A DNA stretch of 64,000 nucleotides from Endozoicomonas sp. SCSIO W0465 (GTDB lineage: Bacteria > Pseudomonadota > Gammaproteobacteria > Pseudomonadales > Endozoicomonadaceae), in the NCBI RefSeq assembly GCF_023716865.1, contig NZ_CP092417.1, positions 2,582,001 through 2,646,000 of the forward strand, in the 5' to 3' direction. This document shows, piece by piece, positions 7,334 through 15,598 of the stretch. Position 1 is the first letter of the stretch. Each line of letters begins with the position of its first letter. Position numbers and translations under genes: made by a program. A model generated the notes under the pieces. It was given only the letters and a program-made list of their open reading frames with translations. It had not been told where the DNA came from and did no database searches.

Positions 7334-8936
7334 CGGAGCAGAGATTGATAGTACTCAATACCCGGAGCTTTATGAGCTTTACAAAGACCGGATCGAAACC
7401 GGCAAAGCATTCCTGCCCGATTACCGGGGCGAGTTTATCCGGGGATGGGACCATGGGTGTGGTGTAGATACAGACCGGGAGCTGGGAAGTGGGCAGGCCG
7501 ATGAGATGGCGAACCATGCTCATGAAGTCGCTATAGCCATTAATGAATCCAAGTGGGATGCGATGCCGTTTGGTACCTCTGCCGATCCGGCGGTGATCAG
7601 AGGCCAGTATCACGACCTTGGCACCGGTGACACTGCGGAAGGCACTGAACGGTGGATGCTGAGCAATGCCCGTGGTGGTGATGAAACCCGTCCCCGTAAC
7701 CGTGCTGCCATGGTGATCATCAAGGCAATAGCCGGACCCAACCTGGTATCGCAGCTTGCCGTTCCCCAACGCTCGGTTTATAGCGGCATTGCTGGACAGC
7801 AGACGTTTAGCCATAACTATGAAATCAACCGGCCTGTCAGTGTATTTGTGGATGGCCTGAAGCTGATTAAGGACACGCACTTCACCGCAGATACCGGTAC
7901 GGACATTCACTTGAATACCCCGTTGTCTGCCGACGCTGATGTTGAGATTGAGTCGTTGGGCAAGCTGACTCTGTACGAATCAAGTTCCGACAATTTGCAA
8001 ACTCAGATTGACTCACTCAGCGATGATGTGAGCCAGATACAGACACAAGTGGCTACTCAGGGCAGTGGACTGACTCAGGTGCAGTCACAGTTCGCTACTC
8101 AAGCCAATGACCTGACGCAGTTGCAACTCGATGTGAGTAACCAGGGCAATGATGTTGTTCAACTGCAAACGGATATAGCTTCGGTCAACTCAGGACTGTC
8201 TCAGGCTCAAAACGACATTGGCACGATTAATTCCGGGCTGAATCGGGTAGAGAGTGATGTATCCGGCCTGCAAAGCAACATGAACACCCATTTTTCCGAT
8301 CTGGTACCAAGGGTGGAGACATTGGAAAGCCAGGTAGTTCCCCCAGACCTGATTGATGCTCTGGCTGCCCTGACTGCACGGGTGGAAGCCCTGGAAAACT
8401 CGACACCGACAGAGCCACCGGCTGATGAGGACGATGATATGAAATTACTGGGTACGTTTGAGCATACCAATAGTGCCGATATTTCAATTACTGATGGCTT
8501 CGATGACTCACTCTACTCCGGTTACCATCTGGTCATCAGCAATCTTGCAATAGAAGACAGTGATTACCGGCAAAAGAAACTGGGCATCGCTTTCTGGAAT
8601 GGCAGCGCATGGCAGGATGGGTTTGGCATGGCCACTACCTCGGTGATCAAAACCGGAGGGGCTGATGGTGCCATAGAGGGCTCTTACACAGGCTACGTGT
8701 TGGCTGAAGCAGAAATGGATAGTGTCTACCTGTCCGGTACCCTGAGTATATCCATGAGCGGTTCATCAAAAGGAGCATGGACGGCAAACTTTAATACTGG
8801 CAATGGCAACCCTTACCTATCAGCCATGCTGTCGGCACCGGTTTTTGAGTCTATCCAGGGTGTCAGGTTCTTTACTGATGCCCAGACTAACAATGTAATC
8901 AGTGGTACCTTTTCCATCTACGGGCTAAAGAAGTAA
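7290..8936 (+). CDS. Tail fibre, collar domain, coiled-coil shaft and C-terminal tip
   Basis: The frame (in-frame ATG 7290, but natural continuation from 7311) encodes 548 aa. Residues ~8-160 are the tail-collar domain (PPAGWLECDGAEIDSTQYPELYELY...FLPDYRGEFIRGWDHG), which normally holds the receptor-binding end of fibres. Residues ~233-369 form a long Q/S/T-rich coiled coil (DNLQTQIDSL...VARVEALEN) expected to trimerise. The last ~160 residues (EHTNSADISITDGF...) form a globular beta-rich tip with no family I recognise. It would bind the host surface. The internal ATG at 7290 has no strong ribosome-binding site, so independent expression is unlikely. Confidence 0.75.
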   Translation: MVRQSHPPAGWLECDGAEIDSTQYPELYELYKDRIETGKAFLPDYRGEFIRGWDHGCGVDTDRELGSGQADEMANHAHEVAIAINESKWDAMPFGTSADPAVIRGQYHDLGTGDTAEGTERWMLSNARGGDETRPRNRAAMVIIKAIAGPNLVSQLAVPQRSVYSGIAGQQTFSHNYEINRPVSVFVDGLKLIKDTHFTADTGTDIHLNTPLSADADVEIESLGKLTLYESSSDNLQTQIDSLSDDVSQIQTQVATQGSGLTQVQSQFATQANDLTQLQLDVSNQGNDVVQLQTDIASVNSGLSQAQNDIGTINSGLNRVESDVSGLQSNMNTHFSDLVPRVETLESQVVPPDLIDALAALTARVEALENSTPTEPPADEDDDMKLLGTFEHTNSADISITDGFDDSLYSGYHLVISNLAIEDSDYRQKKLGIAFWNGSAWQDGFGMATTSVIKTGGADGAIEGSYTGYVLAEAEMDSVYLSGTLSISMSGSSKGAWTANFNTGNGNPYLSAMLSAPVFESIQGVRFFTDAQTNNVISGTFSIYGLKK

Positions 8937-8942
8937 CAGCCC

Positions 8943-9665
8943 ATGAAACTCGACATTACCTCCTTTACCGGCGAAGTCCCCTGGCTGGATAGCCATCTGC
9001 TGGAAGATACGCAGGCCGAGCAAGCTATCGACTGTCGTTTAACCAACGGGAGCCTGAGAGCCTACTACGCACCCGCCGATGAGCAGGCATTGAACGATAC
9101 CCCGAAGACCATCTATCTCTATCGCAATGAAGGTGAACGGTACTGGTTCGACTGGACGACGGACGTTGATGTCATCCGTTCTCCCGTGGCCGACGATCCC
9201 AATAACCGGGTCTACTACACCGGCACAGTAAAAGGTTCCCGTTACACCGATAACGGCCTTGCCTTGAGTGGTGGCAGTGATTATCCGGTCAATGACCTGC
9301 AACTGGGCATACCGGAGCCGGACGTAGCTCCCGTAGTCAGCCTCAGTGGCACACCGCTGGATGATGCAGAAGAAGTGGACGCTGAAACCCGCTTCTATAC
9401 CTACACCTGGGTGGACCAGAACGGTCGGGAAGGACCACCATCCCTGCCATCGGGTGAGATTGTGGTGAAGCCAGGTGAAACGGTAGATATTACCCTTGCA
9501 TCAGGCCCTGGCTCCGTTGATCTGAATATCACCCATTTCAGGGTCTACACCAGTACCCAGGTGGGCGTGTATCAGCTCTGTACCCAGATAAACAACAATG
9601 TCATTGTAGCCACCGATACCCCGGTAGGCGTCACCAGTGTGGTGGATGAAACACCCATGGATAGG
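8943..9665 (+). pseudogene. Phage tail protein (541 aa when rejoined), N-terminal part
   Basis: 241 codons before an IS50-like insertion. Translation starts MKLDITSFTGEVPWLDSHLLEDTQAEQAIDCRLTNGSLRAYY, and includes an Fn3-like portion (TRFYTYTWVDQNGREGPPSLPSGEIVV) of a kind common in phage structural proteins. With the IS and one copy of the 9-bp repeat removed, 723 + 906 bases join in frame to give 541 aa ending at 12114. Start follows the fibre gene by 6 bases. The N-terminal part of such proteins often describes per-model input data for tail assembly, but the role here is unknown. Confidence 0.6.
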
Positions 9666-11199
9666 CTGTCTCTTGATCACAAATAGCTACCTTGTTCTAT
9701 CATTTCTCACTGATAAAACAGGTCATGCTTCCACTTTCTCCTAAACCATGGTCAGAACTAACTTTTGGATGTGCTGATTTGGGCGATACTCGACGTACAA
9801 AACGACTTGTCAAAGTTGCTGCCGAGCTTTCAGCTCATACCGGTAATTCTTTGTCATCTTCATGCGAAGGTTATACCGCACTGGTAACTGGAGCTTACCG
9901 GCTGATTGAGAATGAGGCCGTAAAGCCTGAAGCAATAGCTGAGGCAGGCTTTCAGGCAACTGCCAAAATAGCGAGACAGTCTCGCCTACTTCTGGCTCTC
10001 GAAGATACAACAACCCTGGGTTATAAACATGCTGTCAGATCCGAGCTTGGTGATCTTGGAGGTCCTGAAGGCTCTAAAACCAGAGGATTCCACGTCCACT
10101 CTGTCTTCTTGGTTGATGCGGATACAGAGCGAAGCATTGGGCTTATTGATCAAGAACGATGGGTTAGAGAGGACGTTCAGCGGGGGAAAAAGAACCAACG
10201 TCGTCAGCTACCTTACGAGGGAAAGGAAAGCTTTAAGTGGCAAAGAGCCTCTGAAAACACAGAACAAAGGATGGGGGGTAAAATGCCTGACATCATCAGT
10301 GTTTGCGACCGGGAGGCGGATATATACGAATATATGCACTACAAACTGGATAACCGACAGCGGTTTGTTGTAAGAGCTACACAAAACAGAATCCTGGTGG
10401 ATGGCGAACTCTTATTATTTGATTCCTTAGCTCAGACTGAAGTGTTGGGGAAATATACGATAGTGGTTCCTCAAAAAGGAGGTAGAAAGAAGCGAAAGGC
10501 AACGCTGCAGGTCAAAAGAAAGAAGATGACAATACAGGCGCCGCAAAGGCCAGGCGGCAGGCCGGAACCGGTAACTATGAATATTGTGTCGGCTGAAGAG
10601 ATTGGCAATGACTCCGAAGACCGTTTGCACTGGGTACTATTGACAACTGAAGATATTGAAACATTCGAAGACTGTCGCTCTATCATTCGATTTTACGAGC
10701 TCCGATGGCGAATAGAAGAGTTCCATAAGGCTTGGAAATCGGGAGCAGGAGTAGAAAGGCTTCGTCTGCAATCTCCGGATAACATTGAACGACTTGCGGT
10801 CATATTAATGTTTGTCGCTGTCAGACTAATGCAAATCCGTGAAGCATTAATGTTACCGAATGACAGGCAGCACAAAGACAGAAAAATGTTACCGAATGAC
10901 AGGCAGCACAAAGACAGAAAGCTTTGGAGTGAAAAAACACTCGCGAATGAGGTGGTCAGTGATGATGAATGGCAGGTTCTCTGGCTAACCTATGAAAAAA
11001 AAGCGTTGCCCGATAAGCCGCCAACAGTCACTTGGCTGCTTCAAACGATTGCTCGGCTTGGTGGTTGGGGTGATTCAAAGCATACAGGGCAGCCCGGCTG
11101 GTTAGTGGTATGGGAAGGCTGGGCGAAATTGCAGGATCGGGTAAAAACCTGGCAGATAGCCCGGCAGTTCAGCGCTGGAGAGATGTGATCAAGAGTCAG
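9666..11199 (+). mobile_element. IS50/Tn5-like element (IS4 superfamily), copy A
   Basis: 1534 bp. Ends CTGTCTCTTGATCACAAAT and CTGACTCTTGATCACATCT resemble the inside and outside ends of IS50 of Tn5 (CTGTCTCTTGATCAG..., CTGACTCTTATACAC...). A perfect 9-bp target duplication ATGGATAGG flanks it (9657-9665, 11200-11208). It is 36 bp longer than copy B owing to a tandem duplication inside the transposase gene. Confidence 0.93.
9725..11188 (+). CDS. Tn5/IS50-type transposase with a 12-residue internal duplication
   Basis: 487 aa from MLPLSPKPWSELTFGCADLGDTRRTKRLVKVA, whose start aligns with the Tn5 transposase start. Catalytic motifs: first Asp in LLALEDTTTLGY, second in SVCDREADIYEY, and the YREK signature as YELRWRIEEFHKAWK with the Glu. 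A tandem repeat of L-P-N-D-R-Q-H-K-D-R-K-M lies between the catalytic glutamate and the C-terminus; copy B has it once and is 475 aa, close to the 476 aa of Tn5 transposase. Cut-and-paste activity of copy A may be affected. An upstream TTG (9692) could extend the frame by 11 residues but lacks support. Confidence 0.88.
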   Translation: MLPLSPKPWSELTFGCADLGDTRRTKRLVKVAAELSAHTGNSLSSSCEGYTALVTGAYRLIENEAVKPEAIAEAGFQATAKIARQSRLLLALEDTTTLGYKHAVRSELGDLGGPEGSKTRGFHVHSVFLVDADTERSIGLIDQERWVREDVQRGKKNQRRQLPYEGKESFKWQRASENTEQRMGGKMPDIISVCDREADIYEYMHYKLDNRQRFVVRATQNRILVDGELLLFDSLAQTEVLGKYTIVVPQKGGRKKRKATLQVKRKKMTIQAPQRPGGRPEPVTMNIVSAEEIGNDSEDRLHWVLLTTEDIETFEDCRSIIRFYELRWRIEEFHKAWKSGAGVERLRLQSPDNIERLAVILMFVAVRLMQIREALMLPNDRQHKDRKMLPNDRQHKDRKLWSEKTLANEVVSDDEWQVLWLTYEKKALPDKPPTVTWLLQTIARLGGWGDSKHTGQPGWLVVWEGWAKLQDRVKTWQIARQFSAGEM

Positions 11200-11208
11200 A
11201 TGGATAGG

Positions 11209-12114
11209 CGGGGTGATATTCTGGAAACCATCGGTTGGGTAGCGCCTCCCAACAATCTGCAAGGGATAGTTGTGCTGCCCGGCGGCGTAGCGGTGGGTTT
11301 CTCCGGTAAGGAGTTGATGTTTAGCGAGCCTTATCATTTATATGCTTGGCCAGCGGCTTACCGGCTGACCGTGGAGTATGAAATCCAGTCACTGGCGGTT
11401 GCCGCCAACAGTGTGATCATTACCACGGACGGTTATCCCTACGTGGCCTTTGGTACTGAACCGTCTGCCATGACGATGGAACGGCTCGATACGGCACACG
11501 CCTGCATCAGTAAACGCAGTATGGTGGATATGGGCGATATGGCCCTGTATGCCTCCCCGGACGGTCTGGTCAGGGTGGCCGGTGGCAGGGCTGACCTGAT
11601 GACCCGTAACATCATTAACCCGGAAGACTGGCGGCAACGGTTCAGGCCGGACACCATCCATGCCTGCTTCCATGATGGCCGGTACTTTGGTTTCTATGGT
11701 CATGCTGCTAACGGTGGCGGTTTTATTTTCAGCCCCGACAGCGGCACCTTTACCGAACTCGGCACCTATGCCGATGCCTGTTACCGTGATCTTCAGGACG
11801 ACAGCCTCTATCTGGCCATCGGCGACACCATCAAGGCGTGGGATAAAGGCACGGAGCTGATGCCTTATCGGTGGCGAAGCAAAGTATTCCAGGGCAAACC
11901 AGCCGCCTTTACCTCGGCACGGATCATGGCCGACAGCTACACCAATCTGGTATTCCGGGTATTCCGTGATGAACAACAGGTACTGGAACTGCCGGTTACC
12001 TCTGACCGGGGCTTCCGACTCCCCGCAGGCCGTGGCAGTCGCTGGCAGTTTGAGCTGGCAGGCACCGATACGGTAACGGCAGTGATTGTGGCCAGTTCCA
12101 TGGCGGAGTTATAG
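11209..12114 (+). pseudogene. Phage tail protein (541 aa when rejoined), C-terminal part
   Basis: Continues the frame of 8943-9665 after the IS50-like element: RGDILETIGWVAPPNNLQGIVVLPGGVAVGFSGKELMFSEPYHLYAWP... It reads like a beta-propeller or repeated strand structure (SLAVAANSVIITTDGYPYVAFG, GDMALYASPDGLVRVAGG, YFGFYGHAANGGGFIFSPDSG, DLQDDSLYLAIGDTIKAWDKG), where each stretch ends with a G-D/G-G turn. Ends ...ASSMAEL. No frameshift or stop inside. Reconstructing the original gene needs only loss of the IS and one repeat, so the interruption looks recent. Confidence 0.6.
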
Positions 12115-12184
12115 AAAAAAGACTTTGATATTCCTGATGTCTTAAGCAACAGTATGGTTATCAGCTAACCCAAGAGGCTTATAC

Positions 12185-12403
12185 ATGCTCAATACATTCG
12201 AAGCTAAAACGGATGAACAGGGGAATATTCTTGTTCCTTCGGGTATCAAGTTACCAGAAGGGTGCAGGATCCTGATTACTGTGTTGGATGAGTCCCCCAA
12301 ACATCAGGTTAACGATGAGGCTCTGCTCAGTGAAAAAAGTCTGGCAGCAGATTGGGACAACCCGGATGAGGATGAAGCATGGAAGTCCCTGAATCAGGAT
12401 TAG
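12185..12403 (+). CDS. Putative MazE/AbrB-like antitoxin
   Basis: 72 aa. The N-terminal half (FEAKTDEQGNILVPSGIKLPEGCRILITVLDE) has the look of a swapped-hairpin AbrB-type DNA-binding fold; the C-terminal part LLSEKSLAADWDNPDEDEAWKSL is the acidic, tryptophan-containing tail that neutralises MazF-type toxins in this kind of antitoxin. Its last 25 bases overlap the start of the toxin gene at 12379. It starts 70 bases after the tail gene, with AAGAGG upstream as ribosome-binding site. The pair likely autoregulates, as is usual for type II modules; no clear promoter is visible. Confidence 0.75.
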   Translation: MLNTFEAKTDEQGNILVPSGIKLPEGCRILITVLDESPKHQVNDEALLSEKSLAADWDNPDEDEAWKSLNQD

Positions 12404-12726
12404 CAGCGGGGATCGTCGTCGCTATCAAGTTTCCATTCTCTGATCTTTCCCGGGCCAAGCTTCGGCCAGCGCTGGTTCTGGCGGATGCTGGCAAAGGGGA
12501 TTTTGTCCTGTGCCAGATTACCAGCAAATCCTATGCGGATACTTTGGCAGTTACCATCGAAACGGATGATTTTGTTACCGGCCTGTTGCCACTGACCAGT
12601 TTTGCCCGTCCCGGAAAGTTATTTACTGCCCATGGGTCGCTGATTGAAAAAGCATTGGGAGCCATCAAACCAGAGAAGCATGCGCAAGTTGTAGAATCTG
12701 TTTGTAATTTACTTCGAAACAATTAA
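12379..12726 (+). CDS. PemK/MazF-family toxin
   Basis: 115 aa. The pattern G-I-V-V-A-I-K-F-P-F-S-D-L, then KLRPALVLADAGKGDFVLCQITSK, then LPLTSFARPGKLFTAHGSLIEKALGAIKPE matches MazF/PemK endoribonucleases: a G-D/E-I-V strand, the R-P-A-L-V core, Q-I-T-S loop, and the R-P-x-K-L-F strand. Such toxins cut mRNA at short motifs. It overlaps the antitoxin by 25 bases, which couples their translation. It interrupts an otherwise gap-free tail gene cluster, so the pair was probably inserted as a cassette, or is a prophage stabilisation module. Confidence 0.85.
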   Translation: MEVPESGLAAGIVVAIKFPFSDLSRAKLRPALVLADAGKGDFVLCQITSKSYADTLAVTIETDDFVTGLLPLTSFARPGKLFTAHGSLIEKALGAIKPEKHAQVVESVCNLLRNN

Positions 12727-12890
12727 TTAAACGGCTGTCTCTGTCCTCTGACAGGATAACCGCATCTTTGTCACCTTTCCGGTGGATCATTATTTCACAA
12801 TCATCTTCTGTCATCTGGTCAAGAATCGACTGCAGATGATTTTTGCATCGCTGTACGAAACCACTTTTATTGGGCGAAACCGGTTCATTG
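12725..12890 (-). pseudogene. Remnant of a Phd/YefM-type antitoxin (tentative)
   Basis: On the - strand, one open frame reads ...CKNHLQSILDQMTEDDCEIM then IHRKGDKDAVILSEDRDSRL, which has the sequence pattern of Phd/YefM antitoxins (L-x-x-x-L-D-x-V-x-E-D-x-x-P-x-x-I-x-R-x-x-G-x-x-A-V-x-L-S). There is no in-frame ATG, an in-frame stop lies upstream, and no RelE/YoeB partner follows. It is a decayed fragment at best. The region 12727-12971 holds nothing else I can name. Confidence 0.35.
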
Positions 12891-12971
12891 GATTATTCAA
12901 TTGAGTGAACTTATGCAGCGGTTTTCGTTTATCAATCGCTCGCCAGTTCAGACAAGCTTCCCAGGATTAAC

Positions 12972-15077
12972 ATGGCCAAATTTCCCGCACTGCCTGCTAC
13001 GGTAGACCGATACGTGCGTGAGTTTCTGAACCGGCTGGCCGGACGTTCCGGCAACGCCGGAGACAAAGCAGTGCTGCACAGTGAGCTGGCGGAGCTGGGG
13101 TTAGCAAATGAGATTGGTCAGCGGCTCAGTCTGCCTGCCACCGCCGTGGGTTCCATTACCGATACCCTGGAACCTGCCGTGCCATCCGTTCCCGTGATCG
13201 AAACCGATCGGCCTGACAGCCCGACCAACGCCAGTGGCCTTGCAGCGACCGGCATCTTTGGCGCCGTGATTCTGGAGTGGGAAGCACCTGCCTACAATGG
13301 CCATAACCACACGGAAGTGTGGCGGGCTCAGGTAGATGACCGGGAACAGGCGTCACTGGTCCATGAATCCAATGGCAGCCGTTACACCGATGTCACCGGA
13401 AACACTACGCTGCATTATTACTGGGTGCGCCATGTAAACAGTGGTGCTCAGGTTGGCGGCTTTAATGCACTGGCCGGAACGCCAGGACAGGGAACCGCCA
13501 TTATCAACCTGGCGGACCTCCTGCTGGAAAGCCCGGAGCTGTCAGAGCAGCCCTTTTCCGTGCGGAATGTTGGTACCGACGAAGCACCGGAATATGTGCT
13601 GATTTTTAATGGCTATCTGGCGGTAAACGGACCGGTGAATATCAGCCAGCTCAAATCCGGTGAATTACAGAATGGCACTGCTTTGACCGTAGGACGTGGC
13701 TCCATTGAGCTGAGTACCGGCACCGATGGTTTTGGTCAGATGGTGATTACCGGCAGTGGCGGCATTGCCAACAACGATTACCTGCTGCTGAAAGAGGGAC
13801 GGATCGAGTCCTTTATCTATTCTGAAACCGCCGGACATATTCGCTACAAAGAAGTGCGCAGGACGGAAAGCGGTGTGGCTACGAATGGCCAGGAAGTGGT
13901 GATTCCTGCCTATTTCAAGGCCATGCCCACGGTGAACCTCTACCCCCGTGACATCACGGTCTACAACGCCGATTACCCTGACCAGTCCCAGCGGCTGGAA
14001 ATGGATCACAGCATACCCCAACCCCACCCCAGTATTGAGGGAGCATGGGTGTTTATTCCCTACGCCCGATTGTTGCTGGCCGATGGCACCAAAACCGATG
14101 CCAGCGGCAAGACCTATCTGGGCAGCAGTAACAGCCGGTGGTGGGCGGTGTATAACACCGATCAGGTGAAGAAAGTGACGGTCAACTGCCGTGTAGCCAG
14201 CCATCGTTCCACCGGTGAATCAACGGGCTACCAGAACCGCAAGGCCACCCTGACGCTGGAGTATCGTCCCGATGGCAGCGACTGGATCACCAGTGAATCA
14301 ACCAGCGTCGATATTAACGAGTTTGAAACCCATGTATTGCAAGTCAGCAAAACCCTCACCCAGGCCAATTACGATATTGCCGTATCCCTGACAACGGAAG
14401 ATCGGGAGGGGACGTTTACCAGTGGATCGATTGATTATGAGTATGATCAGCGGGGCAAACTCGGCACGGCTCTGGATGTCACATTAAGCCCTGAGGGAAC
14501 GTCAGCACAGTCTGCAACATACGATATCACCATCAACAATCATGAACTCAGCGGCTGGGAAATTACCCGCATTGAATACACGGCCACGGTGGATATAAAC
14601 ATAGTGGTCAAAAATCTGTTCTTCAGCAGTTCACTTTACGGTTCTAACGGGCTCATCAAAGGTCGGGTCAGGGTTAAACTGCCCGATGGCGCTGGCGGTC
14701 ACCAAACCTATGAAGAAACCACCCATCACGACCAGGTTCTCACGGATGGAGACCTTAACCAACGGATCGTCGAGTACAAGAATATTTTTCTCAGTTGGGC
14801 TGACACCACTTATTTGGATGGAAGAATCCATCCACCGATAGAGGTGTGGTGTGAGAGAGCCGGACACAGATATATAGGTATAGAAGGGCTAAAGCCCAGC
14901 AGCGTGGCCAATATCTATGTCAGAAGCATCAGAGCCACGGTTTACTACCGCAGACCAAGATCCATCAGTACCTCTCCCGTTAATACCTTTTACTGGGACA
15001 GCACCAGCTACGACCTGGGGGCTACCGATGTCAGTCTGACTGACGCCATTATCCACTGGACTGCTACAGGAGAATAA
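12972..15077 (+). CDS. Large phage tail protein with fibronectin-type domain (gpJ-like, putative)
   Basis: 701 aa. After an N-terminal helical stretch (PATVDRYVREFLNRLAG...LHSELAELGLANEIG) a fibronectin type III-like domain lies at about residues 75-165 (PDSPTNASGLAATGIFGAVILEW, ...NHTEVWRAQ, YYWVRHVNSGA). The rest is beta-rich, with a segment RNVGTDEAPEYVLIFNGYLAVNGPVNISQLKSG that resembles the C-terminal part of lambda gpJ-type proteins (DUF1983-like), in which a short data or identity strand precedes the tip. It would lie at the tail tip and take part in host recognition. Stop is 2 bases before the next ATG. No frame break. Confidence 0.6.
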   Translation: MAKFPALPATVDRYVREFLNRLAGRSGNAGDKAVLHSELAELGLANEIGQRLSLPATAVGSITDTLEPAVPSVPVIETDRPDSPTNASGLAATGIFGAVILEWEAPAYNGHNHTEVWRAQVDDREQASLVHESNGSRYTDVTGNTTLHYYWVRHVNSGAQVGGFNALAGTPGQGTAIINLADLLLESPELSEQPFSVRNVGTDEAPEYVLIFNGYLAVNGPVNISQLKSGELQNGTALTVGRGSIELSTGTDGFGQMVITGSGGIANNDYLLLKEGRIESFIYSETAGHIRYKEVRRTESGVATNGQEVVIPAYFKAMPTVNLYPRDITVYNADYPDQSQRLEMDHSIPQPHPSIEGAWVFIPYARLLLADGTKTDASGKTYLGSSNSRWWAVYNTDQVKKVTVNCRVASHRSTGESTGYQNRKATLTLEYRPDGSDWITSESTSVDINEFETHVLQVSKTLTQANYDIAVSLTTEDREGTFTSGSIDYEYDQRGKLGTALDVTLSPEGTSAQSATYDITINNHELSGWEITRIEYTATVDINIVVKNLFFSSSLYGSNGLIKGRVRVKLPDGAGGHQTYEETTHHDQVLTDGDLNQRIVEYKNIFLSWADTTYLDGRIHPPIEVWCERAGHRYIGIEGLKPSSVANIYVRSIRATVYYRRPRSISTSPVNTFYWDSTSYDLGATDVSLTDAIIHWTATGE

Positions 15078-15079
15078 CT

Positions 15080-15598
15080 ATGGGACTATCTACATCGCAG
15101 GGTATTACCCGGTATGGAAGGCCTTCAGGCTCCGTAGGATCGGGGCTTCAGCCGGGCAGTGCCTATCAGGTAAGCCTGGACCAGATGGGGAGTTTTAATA
15201 CCTTCTCCCTGAATCCCACCAGTTACTATGACAAGAAGAACGGCATAGACAGGTTCGCAATGCCCGACATCGCCCCTCGCTATGGGTACGATGATCAGGA
15301 CGGAACCTATCAACTGAATATCGAAGCCGCAACTGATGCGGCAGACACTCTCAAGGAATACGGCGACAAGCTGTTTGATGTGTTCGATAACTACCAGCCC
15401 AACTTTCAGTATCTGGGCGACAATGCCACGGTATCCGATGCCCAGCTTCAGAGCCGGTTGGGGGAAGCCAGCAGCGACTATCAGGCCAATTCCGATCTGC
15501 AACAGGCAGAGTATGAACGGGATATGCGACGGATGGGCGTTAATCCCAACTCGGCACGGTTCGCAGGTTTTGGTACCAGTAATGCTCTCCATAAAGCC
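15080..15598 (+). pseudogene. Phage virion protein, truncated by IS50-like copy B
   Basis: 173 codons remain, beginning MGLSTSQGITRYGRPSGSVGSG. The end, LQQAEYERDMRRMGVNPNSARFAGFGTSNALHKA, is the pattern found in internal (ejection-type) virion or tail-related proteins, where a helical R-x-x-R/M-G-V/I-N-P-N/G-S-x-R-F/Y repeats with alanine-rich helices. A strong ribosome-binding site (AGGAG) precedes it. The rest of the gene is missing: the sequence on the other side of the IS (17097 on) is an unrelated reverse-strand gene. The deletion was probably caused by IS activity. Confidence 0.55.

Noticed and set aside
7980..8400. Diversity-generating retroelement acting on the tail fibre
   Set aside because: No reverse transcriptase, no template repeat and no adenine-biased variable region seen.
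11110..11208. ATG at 11110 as start of the C-terminal tail protein part
   Set aside because: It lies inside the IS50-like element; the frame is the continuation of 8943-9665.
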